Source: Amycolatopsis sp. A133
GTDB taxonomy: Bacteria; Actinomycetota; Actinomycetes; Mycobacteriales; Pseudonocardiaceae
Length of the DNA stretch: 64,000 bases
Assembly: GCF_031082405.1 (NCBI RefSeq)
Contig: NZ_JAVHJU010000011.1
Span: forward strand, 1-64,000
Reading direction: 5' to 3'
Made by a program: the position numbers and the translations under genes. Below the pieces are notes generated by a model. The model searched no databases and was not told the DNA's origin. It worked only from the letters and a program-made list of their open reading frames with translations. Position 1 is the first letter of the stretch; each line of letters opens with the position of its first letter. This document shows, piece by piece, positions 54,083 through 62,330 of this stretch.

Positions 54083-55066
54083 CTAGCGGGGGCGGCGGGT
54101 GACGAGGCGTTGCAGGACGATGAAGACGAACAGGAGGGCCCCGGTGATGATCGAGGTCCACCAGGAGTTGAGGGTGCCGTCGAAGGTGATCAGGGTCTGG
54201 ATGATGCCCAGCACCATGATCCCGAGCACGGTGCCCAGCACGTAGCCGGAGCCGCCGGTCAGAATGGTGCCGCCGATGACGACCGCGGCGATCGCCGTCA
54301 GCTCGAGGCCGACGCCGTTGAGCGGGTCGCCCGAGGACTTGTAGAGGACCAGCAGCAGCCCGCCGAGCGCCGAGCAGAACCCGCTGATCGTGTACACCGC
54401 GATCTTGGTGCGGCCGGTCTTGAGCCCCATCAGCATCGCGGACTGCGCGTTGCCGCCGATCGAGTACACCGTGCGCCCGAACCGCGTGAAGGCCAGGACG
54501 TAGGCCGCGACGGCGACCACCACCAGGGCGGCGACCACGCTGATCGAGATGTGCAGCTCGCCGCCGAGCGGGAGCTGCGTCTGGGCCAGGGTGGCGATCG
54601 TCGTGTTGTCGATCGAGTACGCCTCCGTGGTGATCGTGTAGCAGAGACCGCGGGCGAAGAACATCCCGATCAGCGTCGCGATGAACGGCTGGATCTCGAA
54701 GAAGTGGATCAGCGCGCCCATCCCGGCGCCCAGCAGCGCGCCGACGACCAGCACCACGGCGATCGCCGCGTACGCCGGCCAGCCGTGCTTCTGCAGCAGG
54801 TCGCCGGAGATCACCGTGGACAGCGCCACCACCGACCCGACGGACAGGTCGATGCCGCCGGTGAGGATCACGAACGTCATGCCGACGGCGACGACGAGCA
54901 GGAAGGCGTTGTTGATGAACAGGTCGAGGACGACCTGTCCCGAGCCGAACGCCTCGTAACTCGACGCGCCGAAGATGTACGCCCCGATCAGCAGCGCCAT
55001 CGTCGCCAGGATCGGCAGGTGCCGCTGCTGCGGCCGGTAGCCCTTGACGCGGGCGAGCGTGGTCAT
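54083..55066 (-). CDS. yjfF: Sugar ABC transporter permease, YjfF-like
   Basis: 327-residue CUT2 permease with VAVGMTFVILTGGIDLSVGSVVALS, IQPFIATLIGMFFARGLCYTITTEAYSI, GRTVYSIGGNAQSAMLMGLKTGR and ELTAIAAVVIGGTILTGGSGYVLGTVLG. With the paired permease, ATPase and receptor it matches the E. coli YtfQRT-YjfF galactofuranose importer. The ATG overlaps the stop of the other permease. Arabinofuranose or galactofuranose is expected as cargo; beside the secreted GH51, arabinofuranose is attractive but unproven. Confidence 0.92.
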   Translation of the reverse strand: MTTLARVKGYRPQQRHLPILATMALLIGAYIFGASSYEAFGSGQVVLDLFINNAFLLVVAVGMTFVILTGGIDLSVGSVVALSTVISGDLLQKHGWPAYAAIAVVLVVGALLGAGMGALIHFFEIQPFIATLIGMFFARGLCYTITTEAYSIDNTTIATLAQTQLPLGGELHISISVVAALVVVAVAAYVLAFTRFGRTVYSIGGNAQSAMLMGLKTGRTKIAVYTISGFCSALGGLLLVLYKSSGDPLNGVGLELTAIAAVVIGGTILTGGSGYVLGTVLGIMVLGIIQTLITFDGTLNSWWTSIITGALLFVFIVLQRLVTRRPR

Positions 55067-56109
55067 GCCGTGACCTCCACCTTCTCCGGAGCGGGCGTGG
55101 CTGCCGCCGTCCCGGCCTGCGGCGTCCGGCGGCGCCGGAGCTTCCGGCGGAACGCGGGCGACTGCAGCAGGCACACGGCCAGCACGACCAGGGCCTTGAA
55201 CAGCATGATCGCCTCGGGCGGGATGCCGAGGGCGTAGACGGTGGTGGTGAGCGTCTGGATGAGCAGCGCGCCGATCACCGAGCCGCCGAGGGAGAACCGG
55301 CCGCCGGTCAGCTGGGTGCCGCCGACGACGACGGCGAGGATCGCGTCGAGTTCGATGAACAACCCGGCGTGGTTGCCGTCGGCGCTGTGCACGTTCGCGC
55401 TGATCATCAGCCCGGCGATGCCCGCGCACAGGGCGCAGAAGACGTAGACGAGCCAGGTCAGCCGCGCCGAGCGGAGGCCGGCCAGCCGGCTGGCCTCCGG
55501 GTTGCCGCCGACGGCCTCGACCAGCAGCCCGAGCGCGGACCGGCGGACGAGCACCGAAGCCAGCACGAACACCGCCAGCGCGATGAGGATGGCGCTGGGC
55601 AGCGTGAACAGGAACCCGCTGCCGATCCACTCGAACGAGTGGGAGTTGACGGTGATGACCTGCCCGTCGGTGATCAGCTGCGCGATGCCCCGGCCGGCGA
55701 CCATGAGGATCAGCGTGGCGATGATCGGCTGGATGCCCAGCGCCGCGACGAGCCAGCCGTTCCACACCCCGAGCACCAGGGACAGTCCCAGCGCCAGCCC
55801 GAACGCGATCAGCGTGGTGCCGGCGCCGTCGGAGTTGCCGCTGACCCAGAGGCACGCGAGCGCGCCGCTGATCGCCACGACCGAGCCGACCGAAAGGTCG
55901 ATGCCGCGGGTGGCGATGACCAGCGTCATGCCGATCGCGATGAGGATCAGCGGGGCGCCGTTCTTGAGGATGTCGACGAGGTTCCCGTAGAGGTGCCCGT
56001 CGCGCATCTCGACCTTGAAGAACGACGGGCTCGCGATCAGGTCGCCCAGCAGCAGCACCAGCAACGCCACCACGGGCCAGAACAGCCGGTGTTTCGTCAA
56101 GCCTTTCAC
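55063..56109 (-). CDS. ytfT: Sugar ABC transporter permease, YtfT-like
   Basis: 348-residue partner permease. Motifs are LIAIGMTLVIATRGIDLSVGSVVAISGALACL, ALGIQPIIATLILMVAGRGIAQLITDGQVI, GLLVEAVGGNPEASRLAGLRS and ELDAILAVVVGGTQLTGGRFSLGGSVIGALLIQTLTTTVY. The start is GTG overlapping the ATPase stop (GTGA). The Arg-rich C-terminus is followed by an Ala/Pro tail. Confidence 0.92.
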   Translation of the reverse strand: MKGLTKHRLFWPVVALLVLLLGDLIASPSFFKVEMRDGHLYGNLVDILKNGAPLILIAIGMTLVIATRGIDLSVGSVVAISGALACLWVSGNSDGAGTTLIAFGLALGLSLVLGVWNGWLVAALGIQPIIATLILMVAGRGIAQLITDGQVITVNSHSFEWIGSGFLFTLPSAILIALAVFVLASVLVRRSALGLLVEAVGGNPEASRLAGLRSARLTWLVYVFCALCAGIAGLMISANVHSADGNHAGLFIELDAILAVVVGGTQLTGGRFSLGGSVIGALLIQTLTTTVYALGIPPEAIMLFKALVVLAVCLLQSPAFRRKLRRRRTPQAGTAAATPAPEKVEVTA

Positions 56110-57626
56110 GCCTGCACCCCCTCGGCCATCGTGGCCATGATGTCGTCCGCGGTGAGGGCCTGGTTGTCCCGGACCGCCACCACCTTCCGGTCGCGCAGCA
56201 CGACGACCCGGTGGCTCAGCCGCAGGACCTCTTCCAGTTCGGCGGAGATGTACACGACGGCCATCCCCTCGCCCGAGAGCTGGGTGACCAGTTTCTGGAT
56301 CTCCGTCTTCGCGCCGATGTCGATGCCGCGGGTGGGCTCGTCGAGGATCAGCAGCCGCGGCTCGGTGATGAGCCAGCGGGCCAGCAGCACCTTCTGCTGG
56401 TTGCCGCCGGACAGGTTGCCCACCAGCGCTTCCGGGTTGGCGGGCCGGATGTCGAGCGCCTTGACGTACTTCTCGGCGATCTCGTCCTGACGGCGGCGGG
56501 ACAGCGGCCGCGCCCAGCCGCGGGAGGCCTGCAGCGCCAGCACGATGTTCTCCCGCACGGTGAGCTCTTCGACCAGCCCCTCGGCCTTGCGGTTCTCCGA
56601 GAGGAACGCGATCTTGTGGTCGAGCCCGGCGCGCGGGGTGCGCAGCGAGGTGGGGTCGCCGTCGACCCGCACCGAGCCGCTGTCGGCGTGGTCGGCGCCG
56701 AACAGCAGGCGGGCCAGCTCGGTGCGCCCGGAACCGAGCAGACCGGCCAGCCCGATGACCTCCCCGGCGTGGATGTCGAGGCTGAACGGCGCGACACCGC
56801 CCTTGCGGCCGAGGTCCTCGGCGGCCAGCAGCACCGGCGCTCCGGCGACCTCGGCCCGGCTGGGCCCGGAGTCCTCCAGGTCCTCGAGGACTTCGAGTTC
56901 CTTGCCGATCATCTTGGTGACCAGGTCGACCGGCGTGATGTCCGCGGTGCGGTACTCGCCGATCAGTTTTCCGTTGCGCAGCACGGTCATCCGGTCGGCG
57001 ATGGCGAAGACCTGGTCGATGAAGTGGGAGACGAACAGGATCGCCAGACCGCTTTCGCGCAGGGACCGCACGACCTTCAGCAGCTGCTCGACCTCACCGG
57101 TGTCCAAACTGGACGTCGGTTCGTCGAGGACGAGCACCCGCGCGTCGACGTCGAGCGCGCGGGCGATCGCGACCAGCTGCTGCACCGCGATGGAGCAGGT
57201 GCTCAGTTCGGCCGAGACGTCCACGTGGACGTCCAGCCGGGCCAGGAGTTCCTCGGCCCGCCGCCGCATCGCGCCCCACTGGATGCGGCCGAAGCGGCGG
57301 GGTTCGCGGCCGAGGCAGACGTTCTCGGCCACGGACAGGTTCGGGCAGAGGTTGACTTCCTGGTAGACCGTGCTGATGCCGGCCTGCTGCGCCTCGCCGG
57401 GCCCGCTGAAGGCGACCTGGTCGCCGTTCAGCCCGATCGTGCCCGCGTCCACCCCGTACACGCCGGTCAGCACCTTGATGAGGGTGGACTTGCCGGCGCC
57501 GTTCTCGCCCATCAGGGCGTGGACTTCGCCGGGGAACATCCGGAAGTCGATCCCGTCCAGGGCGAGGACGCCGGGGAACTCCTTGCGGATACCGCTCATC
57601 CGCACCATGGGCTGCGGTTCAGGCAT
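56106..57626 (-). CDS. ytfR: Sugar ABC transporter ATP-binding protein, YtfR-like
   Basis: 506-residue tandem ATPase. The first domain has Walker [47 protein letters not shown] and VLVLDEPTSSLD; the second has GLLGSGRTELARLLFG, the signature [15 protein letters not shown] and [18 protein letters not shown] 57626 follows GGAG. A terminator-like hairpin (57652-57701) separates it from the receptor gene, so only part of the receptor transcripts may read into it. Confidence 0.94.
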   Translation of the reverse strand: MPEPQPMVRMSGIRKEFPGVLALDGIDFRMFPGEVHALMGENGAGKSTLIKVLTGVYGVDAGTIGLNGDQVAFSGPGEAQQAGISTVYQEVNLCPNLSVAENVCLGREPRRFGRIQWGAMRRRAEELLARLDVHVDVSAELSTCSIAVQQLVAIARALDVDARVLVLDEPTSSLDTGEVEQLLKVVRSLRESGLAILFVSHFIDQVFAIADRMTVLRNGKLIGEYRTADITPVDLVTKMIGKELEVLEDLEDSGPSRAEVAGAPVLLAAEDLGRKGGVAPFSLDIHAGEVIGLAGLLGSGRTELARLLFGADHADSGSVRVDGDPTSLRTPRAGLDHKIAFLSENRKAEGLVEELTVRENIVLALQASRGWARPLSRRRQDEIAEKYVKALDIRPANPEALVGNLSGGNQQKVLLARWLITEPRLLILDEPTRGIDIGAKTEIQKLVTQLSGEGMAVVYISAELEEVLRLSHRVVVLRDRKVVAVRDNQALTADDIMATMAEGVQA

Positions 57627-57651
57627 TTGGTGTGCTCCGGGGTGGCCGCGG

Positions 57652-57701
57652 GGGTCGTGAGTGGTAAGGCGGGTTAGAACGCGCCTTACCACTCACGACC
57701 C
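57652..57701 (-). terminator. Attenuator-like hairpin between receptor and ATPase genes
   Basis: 24-bp arms (57652-57675, 57678-57701) with one mismatch near the two-base turn, sharing GTGAGTGGTAAGGCGGGTT with the hairpin at 2036-2087. The position after the receptor stop suggests partial termination, which would give more receptor than ATPase. Confidence 0.75.
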
Positions 57702-57713
57702 GCAGGTGAGGTG

Positions 57714-58688
57714 TCAGTACTGGCGCTGCGGCAGCGCGGTCTTGGCCGCCGCCTGGTCGAACTCGGTCTCCTGGGTCTCGATGCGGGCGGGCACCTGCTC
57801 GCCGGCGGCGACCTTCTTCACCAGGTCCATCAGCTGCGGGCCGAGCAGCGGGTTGCACTCGACGATGTGGTTGATCTTGCCGTCGGCCAGCGCCTGCATC
57901 CCGTCCTTCACGGCGTCCACCGAGACGATCTTGATGTCCTTGCCCGGGACCTTGCCCGCGGCTTCGATGGCCTCGATGGCGCCGAGGGCCATGTCGTCGT
58001 TGTGCGCGTAGAGCACGTCGATCTTGGGCTGGGACTTCAGGAAGGCCTCCATGACCTCCTTGCCCTTGGCGCGGGTGAACTCACCGGTCTGCGAAGCGAC
58101 GATCTTGTACTTCGGGTCCGCCGCGATGACGTCCGCGAAGCCCTTCTTGCGGTCGTTCGCCGGGGCCGAACCGGTCGTGCCCTGCAGCTCGACGATGTTG
58201 ACCTGGCCGGTGGCGCTGCCGAACTCCTTGGTCAGCCACTCCCCCGCCTTCTTGCCCTCGGCGACGAAGTCCGAGCCCAGGAAGGTCTTGTAGAGCGACT
58301 TGTCCGGGGAGTCGATCGCCCGGTCGGTGAGGATGACCGGGATGTTGGCCGTCTTGGCCTCCTTGAGCACGGTGTCCCAGCCGGACTCGACCACCGGCGA
58401 GAAGGCGATGACCTTGACCTTCTGCTGGATGTACGAGCGGATCGCGGAGATCTGGTTCTCCTGCTTCTGCTGCGCGTCGGAGAACTTCAGCTCGATCCCG
58501 GCGGTCTTCGCCGATTCCTGGATCGACTTGGTGTTCGCCGTCCGCCAGCCGCTCTCGGCGCCCACCTGGGCGAAGCCGAGCGTGACCGCCCCGCCGGACG
58601 AGCCGGACGAACCGCCGCTCCCGCAGGCGGTGAGCAGCACGAGTCCGGCCGCCGCGGCCGCCGCCGCGGCCCATCGCTTCTTCAGCAC
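57714..58688 (-). CDS. ytfQ: Sugar ABC transporter substrate-binding lipoprotein, YtfQ-like
   Basis: 324 residues. The lipobox is LVLLTAC, followed by a Gly/Ser linker, then VTLGFAQVGAESGWRTANTKSIQESAKTAGIELKFSDAQQKQENQISAIRSYIQQKVKVIAFSPVVESGWD, the hallmark of YtfQ-type galactofuranose receptors, with LYAHNDDMALGAIEAI later. The start is GTG with GAGGAG six bases upstream. A perfect TGTTAGCGCTAACA operator lies 77 bp upstream, so the importer should respond to the adjacent LacI regulator. Confidence 0.94.
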   Translation of the reverse strand: MLKKRWAAAAAAAAGLVLLTACGSGGSSGSSGGAVTLGFAQVGAESGWRTANTKSIQESAKTAGIELKFSDAQQKQENQISAIRSYIQQKVKVIAFSPVVESGWDTVLKEAKTANIPVILTDRAIDSPDKSLYKTFLGSDFVAEGKKAGEWLTKEFGSATGQVNIVELQGTTGSAPANDRKKGFADVIAADPKYKIVASQTGEFTRAKGKEVMEAFLKSQPKIDVLYAHNDDMALGAIEAIEAAGKVPGKDIKIVSVDAVKDGMQALADGKINHIVECNPLLGPQLMDLVKKVAAGEQVPARIETQETEFDQAAAKTALPQRQY

Positions 58689-58764
58689 GTTCACTCCTCG
58701 ATCGACGATGATCTGTGGGAAAACCTGGGTGGGGACTATTTTCGGGGTCAAACCGGTCGTTGCG

Positions 58765-58778
58765 TGTTAGCGCTAACA
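58765..58778. promoter_or_regulatory. LacI operator upstream of the YtfQ-like gene
   Basis: Perfect 14-bp palindrome TGTTAGCGCTAACA with the central GC typical of LacI sites, between the LacI stop and the receptor start. Confidence 0.8.
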
Positions 58779-58816
58779 ATCCCTCGGGGACCACCGGGCC
58801 CCCGCCGGCCGCCGCG

Positions 58817-59860
58817 CTAGCGCGGACCGGTGCTCTCGCGCACGATCAACTCGGGGACGACCAGGGCGCGCGCGTGCCGGTCGCCTCCGTCCATCCGCCC
58901 GGCCAGCAGGCCGAACGTACGCCGTCCGACTTCGATGAAGTCCTGGCGCACCGTCGTCAGCGGCGGCGTGAAGTACGCCGCCTCGGGGACGTCGTCGAAG
59001 CCCGCCACGCGCACGTCCCGCGGCACCGAGATGCCCGCTTCGGCGAACGCGCGCAGCAGACCCAGTGCCATCTGGTCGTTGCCGGCGAAGACGGCGTCCA
59101 GATCCTTGTCCTTGGCGAGGGATCGCCCCGCCTCGTAGCCCGACCGCGAACTCCAGTCGCCGCGGATCACCTGCGGGACCCCGGCGCCGTGGCGTTCCAG
59201 GGTTTCCCGCCAGCCGAGCTCGCGGTCGCGGGCCTCCAGCCAGTCTTCCGGCCCGGCGATGTGCCACACCGTGCGGTGGCCCAGCGCCAGGAGGTGTTCG
59301 GTGGCGCGGCGGGCGCCGTCGCGCTGGTCGACGGAGATGACCGGCACCGGGGCCGCCTCCCCGCCGCCGACCGCGACGACCGGGAAGTCCGCGGGCGCGG
59401 CTTCCAGCGCCCGGCCCGCACTGACGTGCGGGGCGATCACGATGACCCCCTCGACCGCTTGGCGGCGCAGGCTTTCCACCGCGTCGGCGATCGACGACCG
59501 CCCCGGCCGGCTGACGCTGGAAATCGTGATCGCGTACCCGGCTTCCCGGGCGGCGTTCTCGATGCCGTAGAGCGTGCTGGCCGGACCGTACAGATTGGAC
59601 TCGAGGGCGACGACGCCGAGCGTGCCGGTCCGCCCGGTGACCAGCGCGCGGGCCGCGGAGTTGGGGCGGTAGCCCAGCTCCTCGATCGCCGCGAGCACCC
59701 GGGCCCGGGTCTCGGGGCGCACCGGGCCGGTCCCGTTGATCACCCGGGACACGGTCATGTGGGACACCCCCGCCACGCCTGCGACGTCGGTCAGGCTGGG
59801 CTGGCGCGTCCCGGCCGCGGTCACCTTCACGGGTCCGCCGGAGCGGGGTCGTTCGGCCAC
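58817..59860 (-). CDS. LacI-family regulator of the arabinan/furanose locus
   Basis: 347 residues. The HTH at about 22-68 (SLTDVAGVAGVSHMTVSRVINGTGPVRPETRARVLAAIEELGYRPNSAARALVTGRTGTLGVV) is followed by a full effector domain ending ELIVRES. The start is GTG preceded by GAAGGGGA. Operators of one type lie upstream of itself (59927-59940), upstream of the receptor gene (58765-58778) and, more degenerate, before the HTH-less paralogue at 40357. The ligand is expected to be arabinose, arabinofuranose or galactofuranose, by context only. Confidence 0.93.
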   Translation of the reverse strand: MAERPRSGGPVKVTAAGTRQPSLTDVAGVAGVSHMTVSRVINGTGPVRPETRARVLAAIEELGYRPNSAARALVTGRTGTLGVVALESNLYGPASTLYGIENAAREAGYAITISSVSRPGRSSIADAVESLRRQAVEGVIVIAPHVSAGRALEAAPADFPVVAVGGGEAAPVPVISVDQRDGARRATEHLLALGHRTVWHIAGPEDWLEARDRELGWRETLERHGAGVPQVIRGDWSSRSGYEAGRSLAKDKDLDAVFAGNDQMALGLLRAFAEAGISVPRDVRVAGFDDVPEAAYFTPPLTTVRQDFIEVGRRTFGLLAGRMDGGDRHARALVVPELIVRESTGPR

Positions 59861-59926
59861 CGGCGTCCCCTTCCGTCCGCTCCGACATGGTCTGCGTCAC
59901 CCGTTCCGGTGACGACGAGGAGTTAG

Positions 59927-59940
59927 TGTTAGCGATAACA
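59927..59940. promoter_or_regulatory. LacI operator upstream of its own gene
   Basis: TGTTAGCGATAACA, one base from the perfect palindrome at 58765-58778, 67 bp before the LacI GTG; consistent with autoregulation. Confidence 0.75.
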
Positions 59941-60137
59941 CCCACGGGGTCAACCCCGGGTCGCGTAACGGTCTAATCACGTGCTTCCGAGGGCACCCTT
60001 CGCCGCGTTCGACGCCTCGACCTGCGGGGGAACTCGTTTGTAATTCACCGGCAGCCCCGTCACCACGGTGTTCAAGTGCATGTTCGCCCCTCCGGAACGG
60101 CCGGCACGCGCCCGTACCCGGGCCCGATCCGGGTCGT

Positions 60138-60179
60138 CCGTCCAGGTACGCGAACCGACCGTCCAGGGACGCGAACCAA
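60138..60179. repeat. Two tandem 21-bp repeats
   Basis: Two adjoining 21-bp copies (60138-60158, 60159-60179) built on CCGTCCAGG-ACGCGAACC, differing at two positions, directly before the stop of the EEP-family gene. The remaining 59941-60137 of the 323-bp gap shows no gene or other clear signal. Confidence 0.8.
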
Positions 60180-60184
60180 CCGGT

Positions 60185-61147
60185 TCAGAACGCCACGGTG
60201 GCGGCGACGGGCCGGTGATCGCTGCCGGTCGCGGGCAGCGTCCAGGCCGCCAGCGGCCGCACCCCGGAGACGAAGACCTGGTCGATCCGGGCCAGGGGCA
60301 GCGCGGCGGGCCAGCTGAAGCCGAAGCCGTCGCCCGCCTCGTCCTGCGCGGACTGCAGCCGGGTCGTGATCGGCGCGAGCGCGCGGTCGTCGGCGGTGCC
60401 GTTGAAGTCGCCCACCAGCACGGTCCGCGGTGCGGCTTCCGCGGCGACGGCGTCGGCCAGCAGGCCGACCGCCTCGTCGCGGCCGTTCGCGGTGAACCCC
60501 GCGTCGAGGCGCACCCGCACCGAAGGCAGGTGCGCCACGAAGACCGCCACCGGCCCCTTCGGAGTGTCCACTGTGGTCTGCAGCGCGCGGGTCCACGGCA
60601 TGATCGCCACCGGCCGCGTGCCGCCCAGCGGGAAGGTGCTCCACACCCCGACGGTGCCCTGCACGGAGTGGTACGGGTAGCCCGCGGCGAGGGCGTCCTC
60701 GTACTTCGGCACCTCGGACTTCTTCAGCTCCTCGAGCGCGATCACCTGGGCGCCCGCGGCCGCCAGAGCCCGCGCGGTGCCCGCCGGGTCCGCGTTCTCG
60801 TCGTTGACGTTGTGCGACACGATCGTGAGGTCCCCGCCGCGTTCCCGCTTGTCGAAGAGCCTGCCGCCGAAGAACCCGCCCCAGACCAGCGCGGGCAGCA
60901 GGAGTGACACGAGCGCGAGCGCCGAGCGCCGGACGACGGCCGCGACCAGCAGCGGCACGACGAGCAGGCCGGTCCAGGGCAGGAACGTCTCCAGCAGGCT
61001 GCCGGCGTTGCCCACCCAGTTCGGCACGAGCGGGTGCGCGAGCAGCAGCAAGGCGGTCAGGACGGCGAAGGCGGCGATGACCCGGCCGCGCCGCCAGGTC
61101 CCGGCCCGGCGGCGGGGTGCGGCCGGCCGTTCGGTCGTCGCGGTCAC
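60185..61147 (-). CDS. Membrane-bound endonuclease/exonuclease/phosphatase-family protein
   Basis: 320 residues. A basic N-terminus and three membrane helices (about 25-42, 58-76 and 77-95) precede an EEP domain: LTIVSHNVNDENADPAGTARALAAAGAQVIALEEL (catalytic Glu), VLVGDFNGTADD, and the terminal GSDHRPVAATVAF with the Asp-His pair. Members cleave phosphodiesters in nucleic acids, lipids or sugar phosphates; the substrate is unknown, and the domain is expected on the outer face. GTG overlaps the stop of the carboxypeptidase gene (GTGA). Confidence 0.88.
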   Translation of the reverse strand: MTATTERPAAPRRRAGTWRRGRVIAAFAVLTALLLLAHPLVPNWVGNAGSLLETFLPWTGLLVVPLLVAAVVRRSALALVSLLLPALVWGGFFGGRLFDKRERGGDLTIVSHNVNDENADPAGTARALAAAGAQVIALEELKKSEVPKYEDALAAGYPYHSVQGTVGVWSTFPLGGTRPVAIMPWTRALQTTVDTPKGPVAVFVAHLPSVRVRLDAGFTANGRDEAVGLLADAVAAEAAPRTVLVGDFNGTADDRALAPITTRLQSAQDEAGDGFGFSWPAALPLARIDQVFVSGVRPLAAWTLPATGSDHRPVAATVAF

Positions 61148-62067
61148 CGGGTGGCCGCCGGCAATTCCCGCTGGATGGCGGCGATCAGCTTCTCGCTGTT
61201 GTCCAGCGCGGCCCGCAGCCCGGCCGCCGGGGTCCCGCCCGGGTTCTGGTGGAGGACCACGCCGAGGATCAGCGCGCCGCTGCGGGCCCGCGCCGCCCAC
61301 ATCAGGGCGCCCCCGGCGGCGGTCGACGAGCCGGTCTTCAGCCCGATCACGCCCTCGCGGCCGAGGAGGGTGTTCGTGTTGACGACCGAGCCCGGCACGC
61401 CGTCGACCCGCAGGCTCGGCGTGGCGGCGATCGCGCGGATCACCGGGTTCTTCATCGCTTCGCGGGCGAGCCGGAGCTGGTCGGTGGCGGTGCTGGTGGT
61501 CGAATCCTCGACGCCGCTGGCGCCGGTGTAGGTGGTGCTGGTCATGCCGAGCGCCGCGGCCTCGCGGTTCATCTTCGCGACGAACGCTTCCTGGCTCCCG
61601 GCGTCCCAGCGGGCGAGCAGGCGGGCGACGTTGTTGCCGGACGGGACGAGCATGAGGGCCAGCAGGTCCCGTTCGCCGAACCGGCGGCCCGCGCGGACGG
61701 GCACGCTCGACTCCTCGGCCGAGAACGACTCGGCCTCGGCCTGCTCGTCGACGGTGATCTCCGGGCCGGTCTCATCGGGCCCGAGCGGGTGGTCCTTGAG
61801 CACGACGTAGGCGGTCATCACCTTCGTCACGCTGGCGATCGGCACCGGCCGCTGCTCACCGCGGCTGCCGAGCGAGCCGAGGTCCTGGACCTCGGCGCTC
61901 GCCTGCCCCTCGGCGGGCCACGGCAGCGGCAGGTCGACGTCCGGCCGCGCGGCGAGCGCCCGCCCGGCGGTCTCGGGCGGGAAAACGACCCAGCCGGCGG
62001 CGGCGAGCGCGACCGCCACCGCGGCGGCCACCCCCGCGGCGACGGGCGGGATGCGGGTGCGGGCCAT
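61144..62067 (-). CDS. D-alanyl-D-alanine carboxypeptidase (S11)
   Basis: Trims the terminal D-Ala from peptidoglycan stem peptides outside the membrane. 307 residues with an N-terminal anchor/signal helix (about 8-29) and the penicillin-binding triad SVTK (Ser79-Lys82), SGN (143-145) and KTG (244-246). Somewhat shorter than E. coli DacA and lacking its C-terminal domain. ATG follows GGAGGAG. It is coupled to the EEP-family gene downstream, suggesting a shared envelope role. Confidence 0.93.
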   Translation of the reverse strand: MARTRIPPVAAGVAAAVAVALAAAGWVVFPPETAGRALAARPDVDLPLPWPAEGQASAEVQDLGSLGSRGEQRPVPIASVTKVMTAYVVLKDHPLGPDETGPEITVDEQAEAESFSAEESSVPVRAGRRFGERDLLALMLVPSGNNVARLLARWDAGSQEAFVAKMNREAAALGMTSTTYTGASGVEDSTTSTATDQLRLAREAMKNPVIRAIAATPSLRVDGVPGSVVNTNTLLGREGVIGLKTGSSTAAGGALMWAARARSGALILGVVLHQNPGGTPAAGLRAALDNSEKLIAAIQRELPAATR

Positions 62068-62243
62068 CGATCTCCTCCGGGTGCCGGGTGCGCTCGGGGA
62101 AGCGCACTCCGGTCACTTTGGCCGGGGAAGATCACCGGGCCGTCGGAGTTGTTCGACAGGAGTGATGCAGAACTGTCCCGATTCTGTCCCAAGGGTTCCT
62201 CGCCGAACCCCGACGTTCACATCCATGATCAATGTTCACCCTG

Positions 62244-62273
62244 TTGACCGGTGCCGGGGCGGTGACCTATAAA
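62244..62273 (+). promoter_or_regulatory. Candidate sigma-70-type promoter for the beta-helix gene
   Basis: TTGACC (62244-62249) and TATAAA (62268-62273) separated by 18 bp, about 60 bp upstream of the GTG at 62331. Among the best -35/-10 matches in this GC-rich window. Confidence 0.55.
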
Positions 62274-62330
62274 GGGAAGTCCGGGTGTCCGCCGCAACAC
62301 CTCCGTTGTCCCGCTTTCCGGAGGCCGTCG

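Noticed and set aside
49995..54086. Very long open plus-strand frame (about 1360 codons) opposite the GH51 gene
   Set aside because: Composition is Arg/Gly/Ala/Val-biased with no domain or signal. The opposite strand encodes a complete enzyme with catalytic residues. Long antisense frames are expected at this GC content.
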